Origin: CAYFKJ01 sp964528595
GTDB lineage: Bacteria; Pseudomonadota; Alphaproteobacteria; UBA2966
Length of the DNA: 21,475 nucleotides
Direction: 5' to 3'
Assembly (NCBI GenBank): GCA_964528595.1
Contig: CAZGTM010000062.1
Span: 1 to 21,475 of the forward strand
Position numbers and translations under genes: made by a program
The notes under the pieces: model-generated
The model's database searches: none
Seen by the model: only the letters and a program-made list of their open reading frames with translations
Told to the model about the DNA's origin: nothing
Shown: piece by piece, positions 21,087 to 21,475 of the stretch
Numbering within the stretch: position 1 is the first letter of the stretch
How the letters are laid out: each line of letters opens with the position of its first letter

Positions 21087-21475
<389 letters not shown>

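Overview
The window is about 21.5 kb of GC-rich chromosomal DNA from an alphaproteobacterium, most likely a Rhodospirillales-type lineage. The support is family-level: an IalB-like periplasmic protein, DUF1194 and DUF1127 proteins, a GcvA-like LysR regulator, a xylonate/arabinonate-type IlvD/Edd dehydratase, an R. etli ReAV-type asparaginase, and REP-like palindromes of the style common in alphaproteobacteria. I see no phage genes, transposases, CRISPR array or integrase. It reads as ordinary chromosome with a few accessory metabolic islands.

Layout. 68-3305: divergent doeB-like and doeA-like ectoine catabolism genes, with a BHMT-type homocysteine S-methyltransferase after doeA. 3372-4411: a secreted von Willebrand-type DUF1194 protein and a very small Arg-rich protein ending in a clear hairpin. 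4523-6342: a glutathione transferase convergent with a two-gene unit of unknown function (lipoprotein, then a possible methyltransferase-fold protein). 6343-6740: a 398-bp AT-rich gap leading to a 337-residue helical protein I do not recognise. 7777-11103 (minus): a three-gene sugar-acid operon of dehydratase, PfkB kinase and DgoA-type aldolase. 11250-11325: tRNA-Ala(CGC) on the minus strand with its own near-consensus promoter. 11520-12145: yggT and a DUF167 gene, overlapping by GTGA. 12112-14345 (minus): a LysR regulator overlapping a MATE exporter. 14472-15816: DUF1127 protein, DinB-family protein, GNAT acetyltransferase. 15813-16089: REP-like hairpins abutting a probable gene remnant. 16090-18634 (minus): class 3 L-asparaginase, a Mug-type glycosylase and a quinone oxidoreductase, tightly packed. 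18695-21475: SpoU/TrmH-type RNA methyltransferase, IalB-like protein, rlmN and the start of argG.

How the genes work together. The clearest pathway units are ectoine breakdown (doeA opens the ring, doeB deacetylates the product) and aldonic acid breakdown (dehydration to a 2-keto-3-deoxy acid, phosphorylation, aldol cleavage to pyruvate and a triose phosphate). The rest is housekeeping (RNA methylation, arginine synthesis, a tRNA, membrane and repair genes). I found no convincing new multi-gene system. The points most worth a second look are a long hairpin that buries the ribosome binding site of the dinB-like gene, a Mug protein lacking the classical catalytic Asn, the uncharacterised gene at 6741 with its AT-rich leader, the Arg-rich microprotein with dyads around it, and the mismatch between a pentonate-type dehydratase and hexonate-type downstream enzymes. 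All assignments come from reading the sequence and recalled family knowledge; no database search was run.
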